From an uncultured bacterium (GTDB taxonomy: Bacteria; Planctomycetota; UBA1135; GCA-002686595): DNA of 46,106 nt. Each line of letters starts with the position of its first letter. Position 1 is the first letter of the stretch. Position numbers and translations under genes: made by a program. The stretch covers positions 1 to 46,106 of the forward strand of contig CALHGQ010000190.1 of assembly GCA_938030175.1 (NCBI GenBank), in the 5' to 3' direction. The notes below the pieces were generated by a model. The model worked only from the letters and a program-made list of their open reading frames with translations, was not told the DNA's origin and searched no databases. Positions 29,101-38,220 of this stretch are shown in pieces.

Positions 29101-31342
29101 TGACGGAGCACGGGGGGTCACGGGCAAGAGCTTCGTCCTCGGGCTCGAAGTGCTCGATGCGGGGGTGCTGCCCAAGGGAGAGGGCGTCGGCGCTCGCTGG
29201 ACGAGCACGGTGAACTTCTTCCGCGTCGGCGACGCGGTGGCGATCTCGTTGGAGGGGCCCCGCGGCCAGTCGCAGCCCTTGCCCCTGCAGGCTGCTGCCT
29301 ACGTGATGGGCGGACGAACGACCCTGAAGATCTCGGAGTCGCATCCTAGCTCGCACTTTGGCCTCTACCGCATCACGGAGGAGTTCCCATCCGGTGTTCT
29401 GGAGGGCGCCGTTTTTGGCGCGGCGCCAGACCGTCGCATCGTCTTCGACGTGGACTCCGATCTCCGCGGCGAGCTGACCTACGAGTTGCGCCAGTTCGAG
29501 AGCAACAGCCTCGGGCCCAAGGCGGCCCAAGGGGGCCTCGAAGAGTCGAAGCTATCAGAAATCCTGAGCGGGCCGGATTGCCCGACGCCGATCGTGACCT
29601 CGAAGCTGGCGGTGAACGTGGTGGCCGATGTTGCGGTCGATGATTGCCGCTTCGACGTGACCCAAAGCGTCCGGATCGATCAAGCCAAAGTGACGGAGGA
29701 GCTGCTTCCAAAGCTCGTCGTTCGGCTGGCCGAGCCGGAGTCTCTGCACTGCATCAAGGTCCGGTTGCGGAGGAACGATCAGTACGCCGAGACCGCAGTG
29801 TTGAAGCTGAACGAGCTTGAGGGCGAGAGTCGCGACGGCGCATGGATCCTGTCCCCCGACCTTTGGGCCGGGATCATGCTCAAGAATGCCCAGTGGGAAG
29901 ACGGGCGCTACGAAGTGCTCGTGACGCTGGAAGACAAGGCGGGCAACCAGTCTGTCCGGGAGGCAGGAGCCTTCTCCGTCGCGGCGCAGCACCCGGTGCT
30001 CGACAACCTCAAGGTGTCCGCAGAGGGGTTCGAGGTGGTGACAGCGAGCTGTCGACTGTTAGACGCCAACGGAATCGCTTGGCCTCCGTCAGCGACCTTG
30101 GTGGTCGACGGGGAAGATCAGCCGATGCCGCTGGTCTCCGAGGCACCGGACGGAGCTTCGGTCCAGGACGCCCAGGTTGAGTTCGCGCTGCCGCTCGATC
30201 GCAGCTGGTCGCGCAAGTCCGTCAAGGTGCTGGTCGCCGTGGCGAAAGCGGACGACCAGACGATGGTGACGGAGCGCGAGGTCATTCTGAACATCGGTCG
30301 AGTTCGGCCCGCCATGTTGGCGACCTTGCCCGCCGGAGAGGAGCTCAAGGGCAGCACCATGCGCCTGATTCGCGGACCCAGCTCGTCCGAGAACTACGTG
30401 TTCGCGGAGGGCGGGACGGGGCCCACGGGGGAGCTCCTCGCGAAGATGCGCGCGACGGGGGTGCCCTACCTCGTGGACGACCGGCCTTACCGCGACTACC
30501 TCGACGAACAGGCGACGTTCTTCCGCACCGAGAAGAGCATCCAGATCCATCCAGACGAGCTGCTCGACTACTACCTCGACGAGACCGAAGTGACCCAGGC
30601 GCAGTTCCTGGAGTTTGTCGAGGCCAACGACGGGTACCGCGAGATTCAGAATTGGCCGTTCCTGTCGAGCATCGCGGACTCACCGACCGCGAAGAAGATC
30701 CAGTCGCGCAGGACCCAGTGGCTGAGCTTGCGCCAGGCGACCGAGCGCGACAAGACGCCCGTGACGGGGGTGCTCTGGGAAGAGGCCATGGCCTACGCCC
30801 AATGGGCCGGCAAGCGTTTGCCCACGCTCCTTGAATGGGAGTACGCCGTGCGCGGCGAAGGGGGACGGATCTTCGCGAGTGAGCCGAGCGACCAGCCGGA
30901 TGCTGCGCGCGCTTACCTCACTCAGGCAGGTGAATTTGCTGAGGTCGATGACCCCGCGTACCGTTCGCCCGAAGGCCTCTATCATCTCGGCGGCAACGTG
31001 GCCGAGTGGACCCAGACGCCGTACTGGACGTCGCAGCCGATGCTTCCCTTCAAGTCGGACAGCGCCGCATTTTGCGCCCAACATGTTAACGGCGGCGTCA
31101 CGATCGAAGATCTTCTGAAGATGTTCTCACCAGAGCGCGGCGGAATTTACGGCACCGGCGGTCCGCTCTTCTTTGTCGCGGGCGCAGGTTGGGCCCCTGG
31201 GGGCGGCAAATGGAAGGGATACAAACTGGTCATGCCTCCGCACGACTACCGCGTCGTTGATCGTCTCCAACTGAGAGAGTCTTGGCAGCTCGCGCCATCC
31301 GCGCCCAGAGTGGGATTTCGCTGCGCGAAGTCCTCACACTGA
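26183..31342 (+). CDS. Giant Ser/Thr kinase - TM - Ig-like-like extracytoplasmic region - FGE-sulfatase (SUMF1-like) domain
   Basis: Kinase 'LGKGGFGTVYQA', 'VAIKVL', 'LLHLDLKPQNVFM', 'VIDFGIGQ', 'GGTVLYSSPEQ'; TM 'FLIAAPVMLLPLIALALYAVF'; C-terminal 'YYLDETEVTQAQFLEF', 'PVTGVLWEEAMAYAQWAGKRLPTLLEWEYAVRG', 'GLYHLGGNVAEWTQ', 'RVGFRCA'. Confidence 0.92.
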   Translation: MSASLPGSHDSDPIDALVSHVCDQLMEPLELEPSSLGRSVFARKLREAILNPGLSGAEQDIVDGLSNVSQPGDMDRILTARIKRALITACEATGLDSNELANRFARNVVVARGDGVRSTMPDDADLDSLGTLTLTQTISEESLAADELPHVFTNRGGKLEIEQTQDVDVEDKSSRLTDSSAPVDPSRPSATISAGGSEASVPVFEMTGALEALEEHVLEAAPVEAKAKLESLARGDDLIDKTLNGKYLITGRLGKGGFGTVYQAIDLGFAEELGESSGAKVAIKVLNSNIQGSKKAIKSFLAEANRLTLLSHPNIVQWMTFDKTAEGIHYFVMEFLEGRELADILKEEKQLHPMRVGKIMLDVLAALQCAHEVPDGRALLHLDLKPQNVFMLGAAERGAETAKVIDFGIGQNVSNEFADVGQTVAEDTVQGEELLERTIFPAPRGGLSESGTGDATLPEAGRSRPQESEAATGSRLGTSGEGKVRRAKGGTVLYSSPEQCKHLRKDSDIENLDGRSDIYSLGVVGFKALTGTYPFAKKATSLKEAYRQHLAEPPRKVRDVRPKVPRRLAGVVDRCLEKDKERRFQSAAEAREALERAMQPLVSKSFLIAAPVMLLPLIALALYAVFKAPDYDQINYVEIERVAASEDFSGAAGTATRTDSLGGFAGGQALHLALDNLGSTAALGFGGKEAPKGTPELFRGEGPDDPDAKPLGDVILKEMDGRFVFHVLGSEPLPRTDVFVRWSSALQATPPFRLTTTAALPRVPVEFKLKSPEGDEIKLDRGENLLLWADTSHSIEAEVYGDLSRIAMVGFLDHETGERLQLAPLLAKDKATVTLRPKTLPMEAAEQGVAERELQVIIEDRAGRIVQMGASLPVAFTKAASTIEMDSIELIRVENGASEGLAPVPLGTRRNQRVPLTGEVDRIQVSGRLCEWANERSVEVEFTGLGKPQSAKVTDGRFSFSVPYSELGGGEGADGARGVTGKSFVLGLEVLDAGVLPKGEGVGARWTSTVNFFRVGDAVAISLEGPRGQSQPLPLQAAAYVMGGRTTLKISESHPSSHFGLYRITEEFPSGVLEGAVFGAAPDRRIVFDVDSDLRGELTYELRQFESNSLGPKAAQGGLEESKLSEILSGPDCPTPIVTSKLAVNVVADVAVDDCRFDVTQSVRIDQAKVTEELLPKLVVRLAEPESLHCIKVRLRRNDQYAETAVLKLNELEGESRDGAWILSPDLWAGIMLKNAQWEDGRYEVLVTLEDKAGNQSVREAGAFSVAAQHPVLDNLKVSAEGFEVVTASCRLLDANGIAWPPSATLVVDGEDQPMPLVSEAPDGASVQDAQVEFALPLDRSWSRKSVKVLVAVAKADDQTMVTEREVILNIGRVRPAMLATLPAGEELKGSTMRLIRGPSSSENYVFAEGGTGPTGELLAKMRATGVPYLVDDRPYRDYLDEQATFFRTEKSIQIHPDELLDYYLDETEVTQAQFLEFVEANDGYREIQNWPFLSSIADSPTAKKIQSRRTQWLSLRQATERDKTPVTGVLWEEAMAYAQWAGKRLPTLLEWEYAVRGEGGRIFASEPSDQPDAARAYLTQAGEFAEVDDPAYRSPEGLYHLGGNVAEWTQTPYWTSQPMLPFKSDSAAFCAQHVNGGVTIEDLLKMFSPERGGIYGTGGPLFFVAGAGWAPGGGKWKGYKLVMPPHDYRVVDRLQLRESWQLAPSAPRVGFRCAKSSH

Positions 31343-31518
31343 TATCATTGGGAGGCGAGCGTGCATCGCTCCCGGGTCCCAGACCGCCTTCCCGATCTTC
31401 CAAGGGTACTCCTGTAGGAACTCCGATTTCGTTTGGAGAAAGGCCGTAGGGGCCGTCGCGAGCCTCCCCTCCTCTGGAGTGCTCGCCTACTGCCAGCCTG
31501 CAATCCCTGCCTTCTCCA

Positions 31519-33048
31519 ATGACTCACCGTCTCTCCCTACCGGCGTCTATCCACTGGCTGGTGCCCTGCGCCGCCATGGCGTTCTCCTCGTGCGCTTCCT
31601 ACACCACGGATCGCCCGGAGAAGATGGTCGACATGCCCGCCGACTGGCAGCCGCTGCCGTACCACGTGGCAGTCGTTCCATTCGACTCCTCGAAGGTGGA
31701 GGCGCTCCCCGATGGCAAGGATCGCTCCGGCGCGCCGTTCTCGTTCGACTTCAAGCCGCTCAGCGCCGACAGCGAAGCCGATCGCAGTGACTTCGACCTC
31801 CTGACAGAGCGCCTCGAAGGGGTCCTTGAGACCAACGCGTTCCGCAAGGTGACCGTGCTCCCCCGACCGTCTGCCGTCGAGTACGACGCGCTCTTCGCCG
31901 CGGGGCTGCTCCCGAGCTACTGGGTGGCGGCGGCCCGCGAGGCGGAGGCTGACCTCTTGCTCGACATCGACTCATTCAGCTACCCGGTCAAGCCCAAGAG
32001 CCGCGCCGAGCTCCTGAGCTTCGCGCTCTTCCTCGCGGGTCCGGTCGAGCTGCTGTTCCCGGATCGTGAGTACTACTTCGAGGGCGTGAACCTTGAGGCG
32101 TCGCTCTACGACATCGAGGGCCTCGACGCGCCCCGCTACCGTGACCGGCGCCACCTCTTGAAGACGGTCGAGCTGGCCGGCTCGGACGCCGCGGACGGCG
32201 CCGTCGCAAGCGACGCGTTGGCCACCGCCTCGGACTTCCAGTTCGAACCGATCCAAGGCGGCGCGATCCAGGGCACGCTGCGCCAGTTCATCGTGTCGCC
32301 CCCGTCCATGAAGTTCCGATTCGGCGACCGTCTGGGCGGCGGTCCGGGTCGACTGTCGTTCTGGACGTCGGTGTTCATTCCCTCCGCATGGCTCCAGCGC
32401 GACTCCGATGCGTTCGCGGAGCGTCTGACGGATGACACGGCGATCGCGCTGGCCCAAGACCTCGCGCGCGAGATCGTCGAAGGCGACTACGCGTACATCG
32501 TGGGCCCGGCGCGTTCGGCGACCGGCCTGCTCTTCGACGCCAAGACCGCGAACCTGCGCGCTTCCGAGACCATGGAGGGTGTCCTCGAGCTCACCGCTCG
32601 GATTCGGCGCCCAGCCACGGCCTTCGACCGACCCCAGGTGCGCGTGATGGGTCGAACCTACTCCATTGCCTTCCAGGCCGACCCGCTTCCTCCCGGCGCG
32701 GCCCTGCAAAAGATGGTGATCCAGCGTGCCGGTGACGAGACCGTCCTGGGTTCCATGGTGCCTGTCGGCGATTCTTCTGAGGGTTTCGACCAAGCGATGA
32801 CGCTGTACTTACCGGCCCCCATGGAGGTCGGCGCGTACTCCGCCAGCTTTGCGGATCTTTCCCCCCTCGTTCCCATCGACTCCGTTCAGCTCAGTCTCGG
32901 TGAGGACCTCGGCAGCCGCGGCTTCCGCGAGAAGTCGTGGACCTTCGACCTCGCCGCCGTGTACTCGGAAGACGAACTCGAAGCGCTTCAGGCGGGCCCC
33001 GTCTTTGATACCAGCTCGACTCTTCAGGCTCCGGTGACAGGGCAATGA
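31519..33048 (+). CDS. Putative lipoprotein of unknown function
   Basis: MTHRLSLPASIHWLVPCAAMAFSSCASYTT (lipobox-like FSSC); no family recognised. Confidence 0.6.
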   Translation: MTHRLSLPASIHWLVPCAAMAFSSCASYTTDRPEKMVDMPADWQPLPYHVAVVPFDSSKVEALPDGKDRSGAPFSFDFKPLSADSEADRSDFDLLTERLEGVLETNAFRKVTVLPRPSAVEYDALFAAGLLPSYWVAAAREAEADLLLDIDSFSYPVKPKSRAELLSFALFLAGPVELLFPDREYYFEGVNLEASLYDIEGLDAPRYRDRRHLLKTVELAGSDAADGAVASDALATASDFQFEPIQGGAIQGTLRQFIVSPPSMKFRFGDRLGGGPGRLSFWTSVFIPSAWLQRDSDAFAERLTDDTAIALAQDLAREIVEGDYAYIVGPARSATGLLFDAKTANLRASETMEGVLELTARIRRPATAFDRPQVRVMGRTYSIAFQADPLPPGAALQKMVIQRAGDETVLGSMVPVGDSSEGFDQAMTLYLPAPMEVGAYSASFADLSPLVPIDSVQLSLGEDLGSRGFREKSWTFDLAAVYSEDELEALQAGPVFDTSSTLQAPVTGQ

Positions 33049-33170
33049 CCCACGATCCCTCCTATCGCGCGACGCGCGGCGCAGTCCCGAACCAAGCGAC
33101 TGCCCCTGACCCCGCCACGTTGCCCCCAGGCCCGCTCCTCGGCCGCCCTCCTCTCGACTCCTCAGACGAC

Positions 33171-35318
33171 ATGACCACTTCCAACCACACCCAACCGATT
33201 CGCTCACTCGGCGGATCCGCCTTGCTCGCCGTGGCATCCGTCGCCATCGCGGCTCTTGGCGCAAGCTGCGGCGCCGGCCTCGCAGGTGGAGCGAGTGCAG
33301 CCTCGTCCGGTGACGACCCCCAGCCAGAGGGGGCCCGGCTCGACCTCGATGGTTCACTGCCCGTGCTGTCGTTGACCCAGTTCCAGGAGCCCACACGCGC
33401 GAACGAGGTCATCCCCGGGGCGGTCCCGGCGGAGCCCTCCAACAAGCTCGTGCTGCAGTTCTCGGACGCGATCCAGGGCAACTTCTCATCCAACGCCATC
33501 GGCGTGGAGATCAAGCGTCCGGGGGGCGCTTTCATTCCAGTCGAGGTGGTCGAAGCTAGGGCGATGGGCTCGAACGCGGTCGAGGTGACTCTCAGCGGCG
33601 ATACGCTTCACAACAGCCTGTATCGCGTGCGAGTCGCTGGCCTGATGTCTTCGGGCGGCGCTGTCCAGGTGCCGACGACCAACGCGTACTTTGTGGTCCG
33701 TGACGGCGAATGGCAGCAGCCCGAGTTCATTACGGCGAGCGGGGGAGGCTTCTCTGGTGGCGTCACGATCGCGGGGGACCTGGAGCACTATTCGACGCTC
33801 GAGAGCTACGAAAACTACGAAGACAGCCCCAGCGGGCAAGGCAAGGTGTGGGGAGCTTACCTCCTTTCTGCGGAGTTCGGCTCTCCTTGGCTGAGTCCTC
33901 CTCAGGTCTATGGACGCATCGCCGAGGAGCCAGATGAGCGCGGACTGCAGCCCCAGACCGGCTCCCTCGTTGCTTTCGACGAGGTGGGCATGATTCGGGT
34001 TCACGAATCCCATCCCCTCGGCCCGGAGTCGATCAACAAATCCAGCTACTTGCGCGTGGCGGTGGGCCCGTATCTGGACAGCTCCTTCTCGGAGGACGTG
34101 CGCGGGTACCAGTTCGGCCCGACCGTGGAAGTCACTTCGAAAGATGACCCCACGGGCCTCGTGGACCGCCCCGGCGCCGCATTCGGGCCGACGACGGATC
34201 ACTTTTCCTTCAACGGCACCTTCGCTGCGGACGGTCGGAATGTCGCCGCTAGTTTTTGGGCTCTGACCGAGCTCGACGGCAACAACGAGTACACAAAAGC
34301 CAAGGTGTATGCGAACGCTGCAAGTGTCGCGCCCTTCAATGTTGGTGACAGCCTTAGCTCGATCGACTGGGCCGTCTGGGATCCCGCCGTGGAGCTCTCG
34401 GATCCTGGCGAGGATTTCAACTCGTGGCCCCTGCTTCGACAGCTTCCGGATGGACGCGCCATTGCTATGTGGTGGTCCGCTTCGTCGTTGCAGAACGTTC
34501 TCGAAGGGACGATCGAGAAGTACTGGCTCACATCTTGGAGCGCGACGGGCGGCTGGAGCCCTGCTGTCGATGTCTCTCCATCGACGACTGGGCCACTGGG
34601 CATGATCACCGACCTGCGCTACGTGGCGGGCCCAAATGGCACCGAGCTGGTGGTGTTTAGCCGCTCGCTCACGGGCCCAGCTGCTACGCACCTTGACCTC
34701 ACGAGCATGACGTGGGGCATAGAGTCGAGGCCTATGGGGACGACGTCGATTCCTGAATCGCCGACCTTCGCCAACTTCTCCACCCGGGCTGCGGAAGGCC
34801 GGTACCGAAATCTTCTCGGGGACATCCGTCGCACGACACCGAAGGCCACCTCCATCGGCAACGGTGAGTTCATTGTGCGCTGGATCGACAGCCAATCCGG
34901 GGGGATCTTCGCGAGCATCTACAAGCCAGCGACGACCACTGGCATGTCGTGGGACACCCCGGTGGACCTCACCATGGTTCCCGTCATCGATCCCACGGAT
35001 CCGGTGGAGTCCGCCGTCGATCTATTGGTGGATACGAACGGCTGGGCTACCTTGATCTACCGTCAGCGTCAGACTCCGGGCATGGCTTCCTCGCCGTTCG
35101 AGGTCTATGCGCGCCGCGCGAACCTCGCAGTGAACAGCGCAGGCGCGTCCGCTTTCGCCACGGCCTCGACGGAAGTGCGAGTCAGCCGAGAGGGAGATAG
35201 CGTGTCGTTCCCGTCGGCGTCCAACGTGCACTCCTCTGGCGCATTCAGTGTCGTCTGGAGCTTTCAATCGCAGTCTAGCGGGAGCGGAGTTGGCTCCTCG
35301 TTGGCTCGTTTCCGGTAG
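33171..35318 (+). CDS. Putative surface lipoprotein with SbsA/Ig-like N-terminal domain
   Basis: ATG 33171, MTTSNHTQPIRSLGGSALLAVASVAIAALGASCGAG (lipobox); 'NKLVLQFSDAIQGNFSSNAIGVEI' SbsA-like; ORF opens upstream at 33045. Confidence 0.65.
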   Translation: MTTSNHTQPIRSLGGSALLAVASVAIAALGASCGAGLAGGASAASSGDDPQPEGARLDLDGSLPVLSLTQFQEPTRANEVIPGAVPAEPSNKLVLQFSDAIQGNFSSNAIGVEIKRPGGAFIPVEVVEARAMGSNAVEVTLSGDTLHNSLYRVRVAGLMSSGGAVQVPTTNAYFVVRDGEWQQPEFITASGGGFSGGVTIAGDLEHYSTLESYENYEDSPSGQGKVWGAYLLSAEFGSPWLSPPQVYGRIAEEPDERGLQPQTGSLVAFDEVGMIRVHESHPLGPESINKSSYLRVAVGPYLDSSFSEDVRGYQFGPTVEVTSKDDPTGLVDRPGAAFGPTTDHFSFNGTFAADGRNVAASFWALTELDGNNEYTKAKVYANAASVAPFNVGDSLSSIDWAVWDPAVELSDPGEDFNSWPLLRQLPDGRAIAMWWSASSLQNVLEGTIEKYWLTSWSATGGWSPAVDVSPSTTGPLGMITDLRYVAGPNGTELVVFSRSLTGPAATHLDLTSMTWGIESRPMGTTSIPESPTFANFSTRAAEGRYRNLLGDIRRTTPKATSIGNGEFIVRWIDSQSGGIFASIYKPATTTGMSWDTPVDLTMVPVIDPTDPVESAVDLLVDTNGWATLIYRQRQTPGMASSPFEVYARRANLAVNSAGASAFATASTEVRVSREGDSVSFPSASNVHSSGAFSVVWSFQSQSSGSGVGSSLARFR

Positions 35319-35384
35319 TTACCTGAAGGACTGATTCTCTTTCGCTGCCCCCCCTGCATCTCTCGCCTGCCGCGAACCGCTGCC

Positions 35385-36062
35385 ATGACCGAAGAGTCCG
35401 AAGAACTTGTAGATCCGCTCGAGCAAACGTTCGACGGCAGGCCAGCGCTTAGCGGCATCATGCCCGTTGCGGAGCGCGCGCAAGCCGGCGACGCGGAAGC
35501 GCTGAACCAGCTGTTCCAGCACTTCCAAGAGCCGCTGCGCCGCATCGTGCGCATGCGCCTTGGAAAGCAGCTCCGTCACGCGAGCCAAATGGACTCGATG
35601 GACTTCGTCCAGAACACGTTCGTGAAGGCCCACGACAAGTTCGGCGCGTTCGAGCTGCGGCACGAGTCGGGGATCATCGCGTGGCTCGCTCGCATCGCCG
35701 AGCGCCAAATCAGCGACGCCCATTCCCACGCCAACGCCAGCAAGCGGGATCACAGCCGCCTGGCCCGTCTCGACGATCTTTTGGGTTTTAGTGACAGCAG
35801 CTTCGACCCCGCTTCGGATGAAACGCTGCCCGAGGGCCGTGCGTGGCGCGAAGAAATGCGCGGCATCGTTGATGAGTGCGTAGAAGAGCTGAACGACGAG
35901 TACCGCGAGATGATCCTCCTGCGCGACTACGCGCAAGCGGACTGGGCCACCATCGTGGAGGCCACCGGCGCACCGACCACGGGTGCGGCTCAAACCAAGC
36001 ACGTCCGCGCCCGCGCGGCACTGTCCGTCAAGATGGCGCGACGCTTCCCCGACGGCTTCTAA
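35385..36062 (+). CDS. RNA polymerase sigma factor, ECF-like sigma-70 family
   Basis: 'AERAQAGDAEALNQLFQHFQEPLRRIVRMRLG..MDSMDFVQNTFVKAHDKFGAFE' (region 2), 'VDECVEELNDEYREMILLRDYAQADWATIVEATG' (region 4). Confidence 0.88.
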   Translation: MTEESEELVDPLEQTFDGRPALSGIMPVAERAQAGDAEALNQLFQHFQEPLRRIVRMRLGKQLRHASQMDSMDFVQNTFVKAHDKFGAFELRHESGIIAWLARIAERQISDAHSHANASKRDHSRLARLDDLLGFSDSSFDPASDETLPEGRAWREEMRGIVDECVEELNDEYREMILLRDYAQADWATIVEATGAPTTGAAQTKHVRARAALSVKMARRFPDGF

Positions 36063-36074
36063 CCGGCTGGTCCC

Positions 36075-37949
36075 ATGTCCAAAGACGCAAAACGAACCAC
36101 GACGACCGCTGACGGTATTTCGATCAGCTCGAGCACCGCCAGCTTCGGACACATCAGTCGGGCGGAGTCGACGGCGGCTCCCAGGTCCGTTGCCGCACTG
36201 TCCGAGCTCAAGGTGACCCTGGAGGTGGGCGGCAAGGAGCCCATGCGCCGGACGTTCGGCCCAGGCGAGGTCCTCGTGGGGCGCCGGCCCAGCAACGACC
36301 TTGTCATCGACGGGGAAGGGCTCAAGGTGGTCTCGGGCTTCCACCTGCGCTTCGCGTTCGAGAGCGGACGCTGGTGCATAGAGGACAAGAACTCTACGAA
36401 CGGTACGTACATCAACGGTCTTCGCACCAAGGGCCTTCAGGCCGTGCGTGACGGCGACGTGGTCGAGCTGGGTCGCCCTCGCAAGCAAGGGACGTACCGG
36501 GCGGTCAAGCTGACGCTGGGTCTGACCGGTGCCGCGGCAGCCCAGGCCACCGCGGACTTCTTGCCCCCGAAAGACGCGAAGGGTCCGAAGAAGGCCGCCG
36601 AGACGCCGAAGACGGCTGCGAAGGCGCCGACCGTGCCGCCTGCACCCCCGACGGTGGTAGCTGCACCCGACAAGGTTCCTTCGAAGGCGTCCGTGAATGG
36701 GTCGGCGAGCAAGCCTTCGAACGGGTCGGTCAACGGGCCAGCGAGTGGACCAGCCAACGAACCAGCGAAGACGCTCGAAACGGCCACCAACGGCGTCAAG
36801 GCCAACGGCAGTGGGCCCACCAACGGGGCGCCGGTCAAGGAGCCAAAAGGGCCTTCGAAGCCCGCCCAGCCGAGCCCTCCGAAGGGGAAGCAGAAAGCCG
36901 CGGAGCCAGCACCGACGCTGAACATGCCGGCTCCGAAGTCAAAGGGCGCATCGGTCTCCTCGGTGTCTCCTCCCGCGGCTTCCGCCCCGGCGGCAGCCAA
37001 GAAAGTGCCCGCCGTTCACCCGAGCGGGATCCGCGCGCTCATCGGCCAGGTCCAGGACAAGAGCCGACGCCTCGGCGAAGTGTCCTACCGCCTCGACGCC
37101 TACGTCGACGACCTCGCCTCTGCGGCCGTCGAGCGCCACGTCGCGCTCGGGATCGCCGACGTGCCCGGCGGCACCGCTGTCATCGACCTGATCGCCAAGG
37201 AGGAGCGGCTGAACGCAACGCTGAAGTCGCTGGAGACCGAGCTCCCCAACGTTCGAGCACGTCTTGTGGACGAGCTCACCCCGCTGGAACGCATCGCTGG
37301 CGAAAGGAAGGAAGCCTCCGACCAGGCCGCCGCTCAGTTCAAGCGATCGGCCAAGCGTCGCGACGAGGGCCTCGCGGCCCTCAAGGCGGCCTTCACCGAC
37401 GCGACGTCTGCACTGCGCACGACCCTCGCCCCGGTGACGGAAGTGATGGACGAGACGCGCGGGGCCGAGCTCAGCGCTTCCCCGGAAGCCTCACTGGATC
37501 CGGCAACCGACGAACCCGTTTGGAAGTTCTGGTCGGTGGCTCTCCAGAGCGGCCTCGAGGAGATCAATGCGCGGCAAGAAGAGCTCGGCGCCATCCGCGC
37601 TGAAGCTGCCGACGCCGACGATCTTGCGAAGACCGCCCAAGCCGAGGCGAAGGACGCCGAGGCCAAGTGGACAGAGGCCCGCAAAGAAGCCGACGACCGG
37701 CGCATCGCCATCGAAGCGAGCGTGACCGAGAAGGAAGCGATCTTCACCGGAACCACCGCCGAGATCGGTGCGGTGCGGGACTCGATGGGCGCGACAGCGA
37801 AGGAGTTCATCCTGAGCATCCTCGGCGCGCCTGAGAGCGCCGCAGGTAGCCTCGGTTCCCTGGCCGGCATGAAGGACGCGCGCCAGCTCTTCCAAGAGGT
37901 GGAGGTGCTGCGACAAGAGCTCTCCGACCTCGAGTCTGGCGCGTACTAG
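36075..37949 (+). CDS. FHA domain protein with Pro/Ala/Asn linker and C-terminal coiled coil
   Basis: 'VLVGRRPSNDLVIDGEGLKVVSGFHLRF..IEDKNSTNGTYING'; low-complexity linker; charged heptad-rich C-terminus. 12 bp downstream of sigma factor. Confidence 0.9.
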   Translation: MSKDAKRTTTTADGISISSSTASFGHISRAESTAAPRSVAALSELKVTLEVGGKEPMRRTFGPGEVLVGRRPSNDLVIDGEGLKVVSGFHLRFAFESGRWCIEDKNSTNGTYINGLRTKGLQAVRDGDVVELGRPRKQGTYRAVKLTLGLTGAAAAQATADFLPPKDAKGPKKAAETPKTAAKAPTVPPAPPTVVAAPDKVPSKASVNGSASKPSNGSVNGPASGPANEPAKTLETATNGVKANGSGPTNGAPVKEPKGPSKPAQPSPPKGKQKAAEPAPTLNMPAPKSKGASVSSVSPPAASAPAAAKKVPAVHPSGIRALIGQVQDKSRRLGEVSYRLDAYVDDLASAAVERHVALGIADVPGGTAVIDLIAKEERLNATLKSLETELPNVRARLVDELTPLERIAGERKEASDQAAAQFKRSAKRRDEGLAALKAAFTDATSALRTTLAPVTEVMDETRGAELSASPEASLDPATDEPVWKFWSVALQSGLEEINARQEELGAIRAEAADADDLAKTAQAEAKDAEAKWTEARKEADDRRIAIEASVTEKEAIFTGTTAEIGAVRDSMGATAKEFILSILGAPESAAGSLGSLAGMKDARQLFQEVEVLRQELSDLESGAY

Positions 37950-37982
37950 CGGCCTGGTTCTTCGAGCGCGGGTCAGCGACGG

Positions 37983-38008
37983 GCGCGCTGCGGCTGGGCA
38001 CAGCGCGC
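37983..38008 (+). other. 8-bp hairpin GCGCGCTG-(10 nt)-CAGCGCGC downstream of FHA gene
   Basis: Read directly; no T-tract follows. Confidence 0.45.
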
Positions 38009-38016
38009 AAGGGTTC

Positions 38017-38180
38017 GGACCTGGTCCCCAACGCTGGGCTCAGCGCGTCGGAACCCCTTGTCGCCGTTGCCTTTCCATCGCTCCCGGCTCGACCATGGCC
38101 CGCGGGCCCGATAAGCAACCGAAGCTTCGCCCCACGAACGGGTTGCGCCGCTACGAGCCCAGCGTTGGGGACCAGCCCGG
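38017..38180. mobile_element. MITE-like inverted-repeat element: perfect 21-bp inverted repeats with flanking 8-bp direct repeats
   Basis: Arms ctggtccccaacgctgggctc (38021-38041) and gagcccagcgttggggaccag (38155-38175) are exact reverse complements; AAGGGTTC flanks at 38009-38016 and 38181-38188. Confidence 0.55.
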
Positions 38181-38220
38181 AAGGGTTCCGCTCCGAGGGC
38201 GGTGCTGCTACGGTTCGCCC

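Noticed and set aside
33486-34895. 469-aa antisense ORF
   Set aside because: Shadow of the 33171 lipoprotein gene; composition is His/Arg-rich with no recognisable domain or signal.
35319-36488. 389-aa antisense ORF across the sigma and FHA genes
   Set aside because: Spans two well-supported genes on the + strand; no domain recognised.
36660-36860. Repetitive GC-rich tract (NGS/PAS/NGP) as a tandem repeat or CRISPR-like element
   Set aside because: It is the low-complexity interdomain linker of the FHA protein; irregular units and no spacer structure.
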